Counted from the stretch's first letter, positions 43,494 to 54,747 are shown. The stretch is 64,000 nucleotides of DNA from Proteles cristata cristata (GCA_017311185.1 JAESUZ010000481.1:1302001-1366000), one strand, 5' to 3'. Numbers and translations are program-made. The notes: generated by a model not told the origin, from the letters alone.

Positions 43494-43596
43494 TCAGGCC
43501 AGCAGCACCAACAGCCCTGGGGGGCTTCTCAAAGTGTAGAGCTCAGATTCCACTCCTGGTGACTCATGCACAGTTAATCTGAGAAACACTGGTATA
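43494..43596 (+). mobile_element. Possible MER5-type fragment
   Basis: CCCTGGGGGGCTTCTCAAAG, GTAGAGCTCAGATTCCACTC and CTGAGAAACACTGG resemble part of MER5. Diverged. Confidence 0.4.
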
Positions 43597-43688
43597 AGCA
43601 ATATATTATGAGAACATACACGATGAAGAAATTAGTTCTGGAAGGATGATAGTGGAAGACTGAGAGGCCTTGAAAAATGGGTACCTGG

Positions 43689-43930
43689 GCGGCGCTTGGG
43701 TGGCTCAGTCAGTTAAGCATCCGATTTCGGCTCAGGTCATGATCTCACGGTTCATGGGTTTGAGACCTGCGTTGGGCTCTGTGCTGACAGATTGCTCAGA
43801 GCCTGGAGCCTGTTTCAGGTTCTGTGTCTCCTCTCTCTGACCCTCCCCTGCTCATGCTCTGTCTCATTCTTTCTCTCAAAAATAAATAAATGTAAAAAAA
43901 TTTTTTTTAAAGAAAAAAAGAAGAAAAGGA
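43689..43930 (+). mobile_element. Felid-type SINE, plus strand
   Basis: Near-complete, with a small extra ATTG in GCTGACAGATTGCTCAGAGC. Target duplication GAAAAATGGGTACCTGG at 43672-43688 and GAAAACTGGGTACTTGG at 43931-43947. Confidence 0.95.
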
Positions 43931-43947
43931 GAAAACTGGGTACTTGG

Positions 43948-44239
43948 AAGTATGCGCAAAGACTTGGACACGAGAAAACAGTGGATTAGAGAACAAGGAT
44001 CGCACAGTAGGCAAACGCATTACGGGGAAGATGGGAGATGAAATGAACACATCCTTTAGGGCAGAATACCATAGCAGAAGTTTGGGCTTTTGTAGTACAG
44101 GTAGAAAAATGGAATTGCTTCATGTTTACGTATAATAATTCTCATAGTAATAGTAACCCTCACAACAATATTATATTATTAAAGTTCTAGCATGTAAATT
44201 TCTATTCAGATAATTTTTTAAAAAAATAAAGACTTATTT
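43948..44239. other. Unannotated stretch
   Basis: About 290 bp with no recognised repeat or gene. Confidence 0.4.
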
Positions 44240-44830
44240 CATTAAGTCTTTACAGAAACTGTGCATGACAGGGACTACTACTATATTCATTGAGGGGCAG
44301 ATTAGCAAAGAGGTGAAGAAAATCTGCTTTTTCCCAGGATTTGGAAGATGTAGTTCCATTGTCTTTTGACGTGCATTATTTCTGGCAAGACGTCTATGGG
44401 ATTATGTTGATTACCCACATTAGGGAATATAATGTGCATTTTTTCCTCTGTATACTTTGGAGCCTTTTTTCCTTATCATTTTTTTTTTTGGCAATTTGAC
44501 TGTGATGTGAACTGTTGCTTTTAAAAAATCAAATTTGGAAAAGTTGAGCCATGACTTCTCTGCTTTTTCTATTTCTACATATATAGTAGATACTTGAGGT
44601 TATTTTATAGCTCACCAAGACTGTCCATTTAATTCCCAGTTCCTTTTTCTCTGTTATGCTCTAGTTTATTACTATGCTTTCAAGTTTACTGATATTTCTT
44701 TTAATACGTTATAATCCTGTAAATTTTCCATTTTGGATATTGTAGTTTTCATTTAGAAAATCTGTATTTTTTAATGGGTGTGTTATATCTTTCATTGTTT
44801 TCCACATTTAGTTTATATTTTCTTTTAAGT

Positions 44831-45007
44831 TAAGGGTTAGTAAACTATGACCTGGGGGTCAAATCCAACTGATGGCCTATGAGCTGAGAATGGGTTTTAC
44901 ATCATAAAGGATTATTTAAAAAATAAAAATTTTCAGCAGAGAGTCTATGTGCTCCACAAAGCTGTTATCTGTTATCTGGCCCTTTACAGAAAAACTTGAT
45001 GCTCCTG
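44831..45007. mobile_element. Non-autonomous hAT fossil with 8-bp target duplication
   Basis: Begins AAGGGTTAGTAAACTATGAC and ends TTTACAGAAAAACTTG..CTCCTG. Octamers TTTTAAGT (44823-44830) and CTTTAAGT (45008-45015) match at 7 of 8. Same family as 9805-10007. Confidence 0.75.
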
Positions 45008-45365
45008 CTTTAAGTCCCCGATTTAAGTCATATAGCAGCTATATTAAAGTCCATGTGCTAATTTTGTTATCTCTCTCATTTCTGGGTCTGTTTCTATTGA
45101 CTCATATTTCCCTCCTTGTGTGCTGCTTCTTGACAAGTCTAGTGATTTTTTATTGGATGTTGGACATTATGAAAATTATGTGTTGAATATTTACATGTTG
45201 GTGTCTTTCTTTCAAAATGTCATGGTTAAAAATAAATGAATAAAAATGTTGAAGTTAGTTTGGCAGCCTGTTAAATGCCTTGTAGATCAAGTTGATACCT
45301 TTGAGGCTTTATTTTGGGACTAGTTTAGCCGTACCACCATGGTGAGACTTTTCTGGTGTCCTTCC

Positions 45366-45609
45366 TTCCTTCCCTTCTTTTCCTTCTTTCTTTCCTACTT
45401 TCTTATGTTTATTTATTTATTTATTTTTGAGAGAGAGGGAGAGAGCAAATGGGGAAGGGGAAGAGAGAGATGGAGGCACAGAATCTGAAGCAGGCTCCAG
45501 GCTCTGAGCTGTCAGCACAGAGCCTGACACTAGACTCATACCCATGAGCCCTGAGATCATGACCTGAGGCCAAGTCAGATGCTTAACCAACTGAGCCACC
45601 CAGGCACCC
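45366..45609 (-). mobile_element. Felid-type SINE, minus strand
   Basis: Pyrimidine-rich (TTCC)n tail region, (TTTA)n, (GA)n, AGCTGTCAGCACAGAGCCTG, then head complement GAGCCACCCAGGCACCCC. Target duplication CTGGTGTCCTT near 45353 and CTGGTGTCTTT near 45610. Confidence 0.94.
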
Positions 45610-46159
45610 CCTGGTGTCTTTTCTTAATGTTTTGCCTATTCAGAAGATCTCTCCACTCTAGTTGATGGTTACTAGAAAACACCTGGGCATGTGTAAGCTC
45701 AGGGCATCTCTCAGCTTATAGCACTCTGGAAGTGAGTCAGTTTTTGTCCTGCCTTATAGAGTTCCTTCCTAAACTTTCATAGATTAGCATTAGGCCAAAG
45801 ACTTAAAAGGAACTGCTCAGTAGATTGCTGGATCTCTTTCTTTTCATAGTTTTTCCCTTTCCCACACTCTTCCCTACAAGTCTCATCTTCCTTATTGTAC
45901 CTGAACTCTTATATCTGACTCTTCAGCTCAGTGAAACCCTGGGACTGTGCGTGGGTCACCATCCTGTACAGCAGCCTACAGATTGCATCCCGAGAGAAAG
46001 ATGGGGCATCGTAGAGCTCACCTGGCCATTGTCCTTCTCTCATGGATCGCTCCCCTGTGCTGCCTGTAGTCCAGTCTCTGAGAAGACCTATTCTGTGTAA
46101 TTTGTTTATCTTCTAGTTGTTTACAGAGTCTTGTGCCACTTACCCCTTCAGGGGTGGAA

Positions 46160-46362
46160 GCCCGGAGCACGGGCAATTGATTCAGGCTGACTTAACTTTC
46201 TGGTTCTGACTCTGCACTTCCTGTCTGTAAGCATCTGATTCCTATTTGTAGAACAGGGATAATAATAGGACATTTATGAGGGTCAGATTGAGACAGTGCA
46301 TATCAAAAGTTACCAATATGCCTAGAAAATAGTAACAGAAAATAAACACACGATGGTTATTA
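46160..46362 (+). mobile_element. MIR SINE, plus strand
   Basis: TTCTGACTCTGCACTTCCTG, TTTGTAGAACAGGGATAATA, GTCAGATTGAGACAGTGCAT and a 3' end GATGGTTATTATTA. Clear sense MIR. Confidence 0.75.
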
Positions 46363-46495
46363 TTAACATCTCATTTTTGGGGGAGAGGGGCTGAGAGATG
46401 AAGTCACTTGTTCAAAATCCTATAATTAGCAGTTGAGTTGGTCCCTCTCCCAGGAACTACAGCTCCAAAGCCCCTGTTTTGTGTCAGTACTGGCC
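46363..46495 (-). mobile_element. MIR SINE fragment, opposite strand to its neighbour
   Basis: GGGCTGAGAGATGAAGTCAC, TTGTTCAAAATCCTATAATT and AGCAGTTGAGTTGGTCCC form a MIR complement, tail-to-tail with the copy at 46160-46362. Confidence 0.65.
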
Positions 46496-47049
46496 ATGTC
46501 TAACTTCTAAAGAAATGGATGAGTCACAAAGCCCAAAGAGTCAAAAAGTCCAGGAAAGGGCCACTTTTATGCAGAATGTCATGTAAAAAATGAAAGATTC
46601 TGAATCGGGATTAGGTCTGAATGGAAGATCAGCTTGAGATGTGAGTTTGCCACGTGCTGGGGGCAGACACTGCCCGCTGGTGAGGTGTGTACTAACATTT
46701 AGAATAAGTGGATTTCTTCCTTACTGAGCATTATATTACACTGTAGTCTTCTATTAATTGACTCCACCAATATAGTTCTAATTGTTGCTACTTCCCACTT
46801 GCTTCCTCCACTCACATTCCTGTGGTGCTTCAAGTAGACCAACTCTACCTTTTGCAGCTGTCTACCATCCCCAGCCACCCATGTGACATATCACTTCAGT
46901 GAAGGAGACTCCTGCATGTCCTAACTGGGTAGTCAGGCCCTGCGAAGGGCATCTGGGCAGGTCTAAGATGTGTGGTGCCAAAGGGCGGGGCATCAACGTG
47001 GATCTCAGTTGTCCTGCGGCTGAAGCCCCAGAGAGGGTTCTGACAGCTT
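46496..47049. other. Unannotated stretch
   Basis: About 550 bp with no recognised repeat or gene. Slightly GC-rich toward the right. Confidence 0.4.
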
Positions 47050-47262
47050 CCAGAAGTGCAGAATGTGAATCTTGGTAAAAGTTTGATTTGGATTCTCTTC
47101 TCAGCTCTTCAACTTACTAGCTGGGTAACATTGGGCAAACTACTGAACCTCTTTCAGTTCCTCGTCTGGGAAGTGATGAAAATAGATACTTTCTAAGATT
47201 AAGTAAGATAATGTATATAATGCACCTCAAACATAGTAAGAATTGAGAAAAATAAGAGCATT
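47050..47262 (+). mobile_element. MIR SINE, near complete
   Basis: CTTACTAGCTGGGTAACATT, GGGCAAACTACTGAACCTCT, CGTCTGGGAAGTGATGAAAA and GATTAAGTAAGATAATGTAT. One of the clearest MIR copies here. Confidence 0.8.
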
Positions 47263-48219
47263 CTCCCCCAAATAATAAGAGTCTGCCCACAAAAATCTAA
47301 CTTTTCCTGTCACATGTCCATGCCACTCGACTTCCTCCCTGAGTCCTGGATGGCTAGAAGCCCAGAGCCTGTGGCAATGTTGCTCTGATAGCCACTTTTG
47401 TTCATAGACACAACCCTAAACAGGGTTCAGTCTGGAAAACGGAAACCATACGCATTGTTAAATGCAGAGGGTTTCATGTTAGGAATCTGTGAAACAGCTT
47501 TCGGAAGAATGAAAAGGCAAAGAAGGAGCACCAAGGTGACGTGGGGATGGTGCGTGTGGAGAGAACCCCCATTCCTAGCACTGTTCCCCTGGGGCTGCAA
47601 AGAGACAAGTTAGGAGTGTTAGGTCCCAAAGCTTAGAGGAGTTGCTCATGACTCTGGGACTAGGTAGAGGGCATTCTAACCTTGCTGGTGCCTCAGGAAC
47701 TCTGTTTGGGGGTTCTGTGGAGCTGGGAGGCAGGCACATGAAGAAAGGGTACAGCTCCCTGGTGCTAGTGTCTCTGAGAGATCCTGTGATAAGGGAGGGT
47801 GAAAAACCCAGCACAGAACCTGTTGGTTTTGGAACTGAGCCACCGCTGAGATGAAACACTTGCTGGGCACCACGTACAGAAACAGCAAGTAAACAGGAAG
47901 AAAAAGCCCTCTCTCCCTCTTCTAGCATTACAATGTATTGTACAGATCCCCGATGGGGACCTGGCTGGCAAAGGAGGAGCAACAGTTTCCAAGTCCCTGC
48001 CCGGTGTCAAGAAGCAGACCCCAAAGGGGTGGGTTTGGAGCTAAGAAACAATAGCTGAAAAACCAGCGCAACTTGCTTTGTATGCTGATCCCTGACCTTT
48101 TCCTGATCTCCTTGGCTCCTGGCTCCCAGATTTGCTTCCTGTTTACAAGCTGACCTACATGCTAGAACTTGATATTTCATCCCAGTTATGCAGCTCCCAT
48201 CTTTGGGATTCTCTCCTTG
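47263..48219. other. Unannotated, possibly very old repeat
   Basis: About 950 bp. Several overlapping frames around 47575-48010 on both strands show no protein motif. Phrases near 47420-47490 hint at an old interspersed repeat I cannot name. Confidence 0.3.
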
Positions 48220-48640
48220 ATTAGGATTTGCATTAGTTAAAAGTCTTTTGGGTACAAGACACAGAAAAGCAACTTGACCTAGCTGAAATGGTTTTGTTTG
48301 GAGCCTATATTGGATGACATGACCAGGAGGGACCAGGTGCAACTGGGGGAAATTCAGACAAGGACACAGCTCTGTGGGTGTGCCTCCACCATCCCTGGTC
48401 TGATTTTCTTGACATGTTGGCCAGTTCTCTCCCCTTGGAGGCAGAGTTTCTCAATGAGTGGTACATGGTAGCTTTAGCTCTGGGCTCAAGACTCACCACT
48501 GTATAGAAAGAAAAGAAAGAGTTTTTACTCTCCTGCCTCGAGAGTGAACAATTCTAGGAATTCTGATTGGCTGGCTGGTCTTAGATCCTCTTGGATCAGG
48601 GGAGGAGGTATTAAGTTTGTGACTTAGCTGAAGTCTTATC
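48220..48640. mobile_element. Possible old interspersed repeat, family unnamed
   Basis: TTAGTTAAAAGTCTTTTGGG, ATGGTTTTGTTTGGAGCCTA, TGATTGGCTGGCTGGTCTTA and GGATCAGGGGAGGAGG follow an order I associate with a common mammalian repeat, but I cannot assign it. Confidence 0.3.
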
Positions 48641-49399
48641 TCTGCCCCTGTGAATTAGTGTGACTAGAAGAAATGTGTAAGATTGTTCAGAAAGCAAGAT
48701 CAGCAGTTGTCCACCATAATTTTTACTTAATTATAGACAGGAAATCCTTCATCATCCATGTATAAGACAATGACAGATGGAAATCGTGCAATGATCTGTT
48801 CTGGGCAGCCCCTTGATTATATTGTTATTATCTACTTACACTAGGTAGTCAAGAGTCTAGATGGGATTCTTATAGAGTTCCTAGGAACCATATTGTTGGA
48901 TAATTGGGGCACTCAATACATAACAGCCCCCTCTCACTTTTTTTTTTAAGCCAGAGTTCCGAAACAATTGGAGAAAACCATAGGATCCCCTTGATCTGTG
49001 ACAATAAACACCTGTCATTGGTCTCATTAAGCCTTTCATCTACTACCTTTCTTAAAAGATGGGTCAAAAGAACCAAAGTAAGGAAATATATTGGTAGTAT
49101 TACAAGGAAGGAATCAGTGAAGCAACCAGTATATCCCAATTCAGGGACAATGTGCCAGGTACAATGGAAGATTTCAAAGGAAATATGGAATATTCAGGCT
49201 TAGCCCCTAGTGATGTAATTATATAAAGGGGGAGACAGGGGGAACACACAGTTCATGTTTTATTTGTTGGGGACTCTCAGTGGCTGTCCCCAAATAATCC
49301 CACCCTTCCCAGGTTCTCAGTGTCTCTTCCTCATTTTCTTTCTCTTTCCTTCTCTCCTCTCTCCCTTTCCTTTCCTGCCTCCTGTTTTACTGCATAAAT
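48641..49399. other. Repeat-poor stretch
   Basis: About 760 bp with no recognised gene and a C/T-rich run near 49325-49385. A 99-codon plus frame and an 89-codon minus frame overlap at 48870-49203 without recognisable motifs. Confidence 0.4.
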
Positions 49400-49795
49400 G
49401 AAGGCCATTATATTCATCAGGGCTGGCCAGAGAAACAGACTGGTAGGAGGTATATAATAAGAAATTTATTGCAGGGGTGTCTGAGTGACTCAGTTGGTTA
49501 AGTGTCCAACTCTTGATTTTGGCTCAGTTCATGGTCTCACGGTTTGTGAGTTTGAGCCCCACATTGGGCTCTGTGTGGACAGTGCGGGACTGCTAGGGAT
49601 CCTCTCTCTCTTTCTGCCCTCCCCGACTTGTTCTTTCCCTTCCTTCTCTCTCTTAAAATAAATAACTAAACTTAAAGAAAAATAAATTTATTGCAAGAAA
49701 TCGGTATATGTGATTATGGGGGCAAGCCAGGCAATTCTGAAGTCTATAGGGCAGGCTGTGAGGATTGTATACAATTGAATTAGTCAGTTTTTCGT
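49400..49795. mobile_element. Possible old repeat hosting a SINE
   Basis: GGCTGGCCAGAGAAACAGAC, TAATAAGAAATTTATTGCA and (after the SINE) GTGATTATGGGGGCAAGCCA and AGTCTATAGGGCAGGCTG resemble an old mammalian repeat of uncertain class. Confidence 0.4.
49474..49683 (+). mobile_element. Carnivore SINE, plus strand
   Basis: GGGGTGTCTGAGTGACTCAG head, GACTGCTAGGGATCCTCTCT older-style body. Exact target duplication AAATTTATTGCA at 49462-49473 and 49684-49695. Confidence 0.93.
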
Positions 49796-49927
49796 TATTT
49801 AATTTGCCTTCTTAATAATTTTTCTTTTGAATTATTTTTAGGCTTCCAAGCTTAAGCCCTGGGACTGCTCTTGATTTTTACCATTTCCCTGTATCCTGTA
49901 CCAGTTACTAAAGTAACTGATAATTCT

Positions 49928-50150
49928 TTTTTGTTTCTTTTTTACATTTTTTTATGTTTATTTATTTTTGAGAGAGAGAGAGAGGGTGCAAGCAGGGAGG
50001 GGCAGAGACAGAGGGAGACAGAATTCGAAGCAGGGTTCAGGCTCTGAGCTATCAGCACAGAGCCCAACACAGGGCTCAAACTCAGGGACCATGAGATAAT
50101 GACCTGAGCCTAAGTCAGACACTTAACGAACTGAGCCACCCAGGCGCCCC
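49928..50150 (-). mobile_element. Felid-type SINE, minus strand
   Basis: Tail TTTTTTATGTTTATTTATTT, (GA)n, AGCTATCAGCACAGAGCCC, head complement GAGCCACCCAGGCGCCCC. Target duplication CTGATAATTCT near 49917-49927 and at 50157-50167, with a TCTTC pentamer between the head and the right copy. Confidence 0.93.
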
Positions 50151-50167
50151 TCTTCCTGATAATTCTG

Positions 50168-50581
50168 ACATTGGTGCATTTCTTTCCATTCCTACTTCCA
50201 CTTCTCTAGTTGGAGAACTTGGTTCTCATTCCTGGACTATTTTGTTAGACTTCTATTAAGAGATCTTGTCAAAGATCTTTTTGTTCTTTAATTCCTCCTA
50301 CATAGCATCACCATATTATTAGTCTCAACATACTGTTTTTAGTATGTCACGCCTCTAACAAAGTAGTTTGTGAGTTAGAACTATGTGCATTGACCTAGAG
50401 GTATGTTCATGGTAAATTGTTAGATCAAAGTGGCAAGTTGCTGAGTACTGTGCATAGTAATATGAGATTTGTTGATTGAGCAAAACTAATATTAGAACGT
50501 GTTTGTGTATGACTGTATGAGCGTAGAAGAAAGAGTGGAGAGGTCAAACACCAAACTGTTAACACGGATTCATTGATTATC
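50168..50581. other. Unannotated, possibly old repeat near 50400-50560
   Basis: About 410 bp. CACCAAACTGTTAACACGGA near 50550 resembles the end of a mammalian repeat of unknown class to me. No gene. Confidence 0.3.
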
Positions 50582-50799
50582 CAGGGCAGTCATTTTTAAT
50601 TGTGACTTCACAGTGACACCATCTGGGAAACTCTAAAAAATACAGAGATTTAATTAGACTAGGGTATGATGTGGCCATCAAAATGTTTTTTAGTTCACTA
50701 ATTTTTAGAGTTCAAGTATATGAACATACAGTGTTATGTTTCAGGTGGGCATCAGAATTTTTAAAACTTCATGTGAACCTCATATGTTGAGAACCATTG
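50582..50799 (+). mobile_element. MER5-like hAT fragment, diverged
   Basis: CAGGGCAGTCATTTTTAATT, GACACCATCTGGGAAACTC, CAGGTGGGCATCAGAATTTT and GTTGAGAACCATTG echo MER5 ends, with an enlarged interior. Confidence 0.45.
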
Positions 50800-51907
50800 T
50801 TCCAGAGGCTTGGCTAGAGTGATTTAAAACATGTTTCTACACGTATGAATGCATATACTCACAACTCAGTCAAGACTTCCGTAGCCAAAAATGCACTTTG
50901 ACCGGGCTTAGTCACATGGGAGAAAAGGCAGCTTGGCTTAAAAATACACAATACATGATCTATAAAAGTGAATGAGTAAAAATTTCATGTATATGTTTTC
51001 CTGTTTATGTTACATAGCTACACACATATACACATATGTATATATGTGTTTCACATTTGATTACAGATTCCTATGAAGAGACTGCATTATTATTTTGGAA
51101 ACCAGACATTTAAGTTATAAGTGTTTTTGTTTGCATTTTGTGTCTTTTCTTTTTTCAGTAAGACATCAACTGCAGGAGGTGGCTTCCTGGTGCAGTCCTG
51201 GTGTTTGACACCAAATGGATCTGATACAAAAACAGTATTTATGGAGCTTTGATAAAGAGGATATGGTTGGATGTTTTTCTGATCATCACTAATTAGGATA
51301 GCAAGTTCCCTTTCCCTTTCCTGCAAAATATCAAATTTACTTGTTGCTTCTTAAAGCCAAACAACCCAAAATAGACAGGGGACTCTAAACTGACAAAACC
51401 TGAATTCGGTTTCACAAGCGGCAGGTTGAGTGGTGAACTTAGGGAAGTGAGCCGAGAAGTCCTTGGTCTTGTCCTAGAAAGCTTGGAAACCTTGCTCAAA
51501 CCTATAGAACAGTTTAGGCCAAGGAACCAATGGCATATTCCTTCCCCCATTCCAAGTTTGGAAACTTTGCTTCTTGCCCCCCAGCTTTGATCTGGATTCT
51601 GTTTCATTAGTTTCCGATTTGGTGACTCGACAGTGTATAAAACAATGAGATTGAAAGCCCATACCTATGCAAGATCTACTGCACAACAATTTGAATGATA
51701 GCAAGTATTTGGAGAGGATAAATGTTCTGTACGTGAAAGGGACAGGTTAGTCCCTTCATTTTCTGGGAAACTCCCTCGCTATCTGAATTTTAGAACCCTT
51801 AAAGGTCTGCAGTGTTATTAAGAAATGGATGAGCACTTGGCCACAAAGCTGAGATGTATTCAGTGACGTGCCAGGCTGGCTCATAAGAGATGACAGTTAC
51901 ATTTTCA
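50800..51907. other. Repeat-poor stretch with one short dispersed repeat
   Basis: About 1.1 kb. An alternating ACACATATACACATATGTAT block lies near 51023-51052. The segment 51315-51360 recurs at 53241-53279. Minus-strand frames of 104 and 76 codons have no known motif. Confidence 0.35.
51315..51360. repeat. Short dispersed direct repeat, copy 1
   Basis: CCTTTCCTGCAAAATATC then AATTTACTTGTT, a 7-bp extra segment (GCTTCTT), then AAAGCCAA. It recurs at 53241-53279 with one mismatch and the 7-bp gap. Confidence 0.85.
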
Positions 51908-51922
51908 AGTGTTTTGCTTGTT

Positions 51923-52151
51923 TTTTTGTTTTTTTTTTTTTACATTTTTTTAAATTAAAAAAAAAATTTTAGTGTTTATTTGTTATTGAGGGAGGGAGGG
52001 GCAGAGCAAGAAGGAGACACAGAATCCGAAGCAGACTCCAGGCTCTGAGCTGTCAGCACAGAGCCTGACATGGAGCTTGAAGTTGTAAACCGTGAGATGA
52101 TGACTTGAGCTGAAGTCAGATGCTTAACTGACCCATCCACCCAGGCGCCCC
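51923..52151 (-). mobile_element. Felid-type SINE, minus strand
   Basis: T-rich and A-rich tail, GAGCTGTCAGCACAGAGCC, head complement CATCCACCCAGGCGCCCC. Target duplication AGTGTTTTGCTTGTT at 51908-51922 and AGTATTTTGCTTGTT at 52152-52166. Confidence 0.95.
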
Positions 52152-52166
52152 AGTATTTTGCTTGTT

Positions 52167-52789
52167 GAGTGTTAAATGTGGGCATTCTTAACAATTATGT
52201 AAACTTGCAACTAATTATGTTAAGCACATTACATTGAATTAGATTAAAAACAAAAATAGTAAGTACTATCCCTTATCATTTCCTAGTTATTTCACTATGT
52301 TTAGCTATTATGTGTGCCTGTGAGGTTATTCAGGTCTGTTCTGTCTGCATTATAGAAATTCTATAGAAGGGCATAACACTCATCTTTTCCTGACTCTGCA
52401 TTCAGTGACGTCACATTGGTAGCTTGAAACTCGCTACCCTGAGCCATAAGGCAACAGGAAGGGCCACCAGGAGGCTACGCAAGCCAGTCCCCCCATATTA
52501 TGATCATCTTCACCTACTTAATTGCTTGTGACTAGCTGCATGATGGCTCAGTGTCAGAAGATGGTTAGATCATACGATTTGGCCTACTCAACAAGGACAT
52601 GTAGGAATGTCTGGAGCCCAGAATGGACTGCCTCTCCCAGCAGCCATGGATACAAGAGTTAAGCAAAAATCAGTGAAAGCGTACTGGGAGTCCATTGATT
52701 ACATGGGATTTATGATAAGAGTATTATATATTTTATCATTATTTGTAAATTGTACACCACACATCTTTTGTACCAACATAGTTTTAATA
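52167..52789. other. Unannotated stretch with CRE palindrome
   Basis: About 620 bp with no recognised repeat or gene, apart from the CRE-like site at 52405-52414. Confidence 0.4.
52405..52419. promoter_or_regulatory. Full CRE palindrome next to inverted CCAAT
   Basis: GTGACGTCAC at 52405-52414 contains the complete CREB/ATF site TGACGTCA, followed at once by ATTGG (52415-52419), the complement of CCAAT. This pair is common in promoters. Function is not shown by sequence alone. Confidence 0.4.
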
Positions 52790-52825
52790 AACACACACAC
52801 ACACACACACACATACACACACACA
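52790..52825. repeat. (CA)n microsatellite
   Basis: About 36 nt of CA dinucleotides with one T interruption. Confidence 0.95.
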
Positions 52826-54044
52826 TTTCTTTAGAGAGCCATCAGTAGTTACTAGCATACCACTGGATGGCTTCCATTATAGAGTTTGTTAACCACATAA
52901 CCTGGGCTTAGAGGTAAGGGTGCAGGAACAAAATGGGAAGGAGGCAATTTCTTAAGGGTTTCTGGATTACAAACCTTGAAGAATTCAGAGGAAAATAATC
53001 TTCATCAGTGAGGCAGGGGCCCAATACTAGCGATATAAGAACATATTAGTATGTAGGAAGGCAATCTGAGATGTGTAAATTTCCCACTGTTGATATCCCT
53101 CAACAGATAGGGGGTCTCTCTGGGACATTGGCATAGATATCACTCTGAAAGCATGAGCTGCCTACAGTCACAGCCATGGGAGAGAAGCAGGGGAGCTGGA
53201 TGAAAGAAAGTGGAGTCTCCTTAATTCCCCCCGCCCCTTTCCTTTCCTGCAAAATATCTAATTTACTTGTTAAAGCCAACCTCACATTGTTTATCCATGC
53301 TGTCTAATTTTTGGTCCTAATTGATACTAATTAAAATCAAAATAAAATTACAACTACAAAACTTGGCTGGGGTTTTGATTCATTGCCAGCATGCCCGCAA
53401 CCCAAAAGACTTACTATATTAATGCTCGCATTTTGAAACTCCAGGTATTTTAATAGTGAATGAATGTGAAAAAAAAAACAAAAAAAAATGGTGCACTTGT
53501 TCTAAAATTCCTTCTCAGCTTCTACAATGTGCATAACAAAAATAGAGCCTAATCCTTAATTGAGACTGAAGCTCTTTCATGAATGATCAAACAACTTGGC
53601 ATGTGTGAGTAAATACTGATACGAACTTGGAATGGTTAAAACAATTGTTTAGCATTTGGTGCTAATGAGGCTACACTCCTGGGTTCTGTCCCCTATAGGC
53701 TGGTTACCTTTACCTGGAGAAAAACTCTGATCCACAATTAGGAAGGTGTTCCAATTGACAGTCTTCTTGCAGGTGCAAAAATTGGACATTTGGGGGCTGG
53801 GCAAAATATGAATGGTTCAAGGCAAATCGACCACCAGCACTCCTAGAAGATAATCCAAAAGCACATCTTTTACTGATGTAGGTCATTAACATACCCTTCA
53901 GTTTGCTATAACACACCCAGCTGTGTCACTGAATTGAGTGAAAAGCCAAGTTTTAGATCTGATCCAAAGGAGATTGTTGGAAGAATCAAAAGTTCATGAG
54001 GTGGAATAGAGAGAACATACTATGAGTTAGATGTGGAGCTTCTG
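52826..54044. other. Repeat-poor stretch
   Basis: About 1.2 kb with no recognised gene or transposon. It contains copy 2 of the short dispersed repeat (53241-53279) and an A-rich run near 53469-53487. Confidence 0.4.
53241..53279. repeat. Short dispersed direct repeat, copy 2
   Basis: Matches 51315-51360 except for one base and a 7-bp deletion. The flanking pyrimidine stretches are also similar. Confidence 0.85.
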
Positions 54045-54288
54045 CAATTGATGAGCTAGTATTTGTTACTACATGCTAGACATAATACTAAGTGCCTTAC
54101 ATTTTTTCATTTAAGGTTCTCAAAAATCTAATGGGGTAGATGCTTCTGCAACTCCATTTCCTAGATAAGAGAAGTTAAGTAACACATCTGATACCACACA
54201 GGTGAACAAGTGAACTGGCATTTGAATGCAAGTCTGTAGAGCATCAAAACCCAGAGCCTTACCCATTCTACTATGCTATTTCCATACC
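54045..54288 (-). mobile_element. MIR SINE, near complete, minus strand
   Basis: GCTAGACATAATACTAAGTG, ATGGGGTAGATGCTTCTGCA, GATAAGAGAAGTTAAGTAAC and CATTCTACTATGCTATTTCC give a full MIR complement. Confidence 0.82.
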
Positions 54289-54324
54289 AGGTACCTTGTG
54301 TTTAAAGGGAGTTGATTAATATCT

Positions 54325-54468
54325 TCAGGTCTTGGTTTTCTCTCTTTTATTAAGGTAATAATAATAATGCCTGTGCTCCACTGGAGGGGTAATAGGATCA
54401 TGAGGCAGTGTAGGTGCTTTGTAAAAAGTTATACAAGTGTGAAGTATTATAATTACAACTTTGGCATG
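54325..54468 (+). mobile_element. MIR SINE fragment, plus strand
   Basis: TCAGGTCTTGGTTTTCTCTC, TAATAATAATAATGCCTGTG and GATCATGAGGCAGTGTAGG match the sense MIR 3' half. Confidence 0.65.
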
Positions 54469-54535
54469 AATCCTAAAAAGAACATTAGATAGGTGAGACT
54501 ATTATTTAAATGCACTGTAAATAAATGTCCATGTG

Positions 54536-54747
54536 GGGCTCCTGAGGGGCCCAGTTGGTTAAGTGTCGGATTTCAGCTCAGGTCATGATCTTACGGTTTG
54601 TGGGTTTGAGCCCTGAGTTGGGCTCTGTGCTGACAGCTAGTTCAGAGCCTGGAGCCTGTATCAGATTCTGTGTCTCCCTCTCTCCTCTGACCCTCCACTG
54701 CTCACACTGTTTCTCTCTCTCTCTCAGAAATAAATAAAACATTTTTT
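54536..54747 (+). mobile_element. Felid-type SINE, plus strand
   Basis: GGGGCTCCTGAGGGGCCCAG head; body has a small insertion (GCTGACAGCTAGTTCAGAGC). Target duplication AAATGTCCATGTG at 54523-54535 and AAATGTCAACATGTG at 54749-54763. Confidence 0.94.

Larger units (their letters stand above)
44240..46135 (+). mobile_element. Old L1-type sequence, same family as 58740-64000
   Basis: CCATTGTCTTTTGACGTGCA, GCAATTTGACTGTGATGTGA, GATATTGTAGTTTTCATTTA, CATTTCTGGGTCTGTTTCTA and TTTTTATTGGATGTTGGACA occur in the order of a long, common old L1-type sequence in mammals. It is interrupted by an hAT element (44831-45007) and a SINE (45366-45609). No ORF survives. The right end is approximate. Confidence 0.5.

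Noticed and set aside
47575..48010. Overlapping open frames on both strands, up to 135 codons
   Set aside because: Moderate GC content makes long chance frames likely. No protein family recognised.
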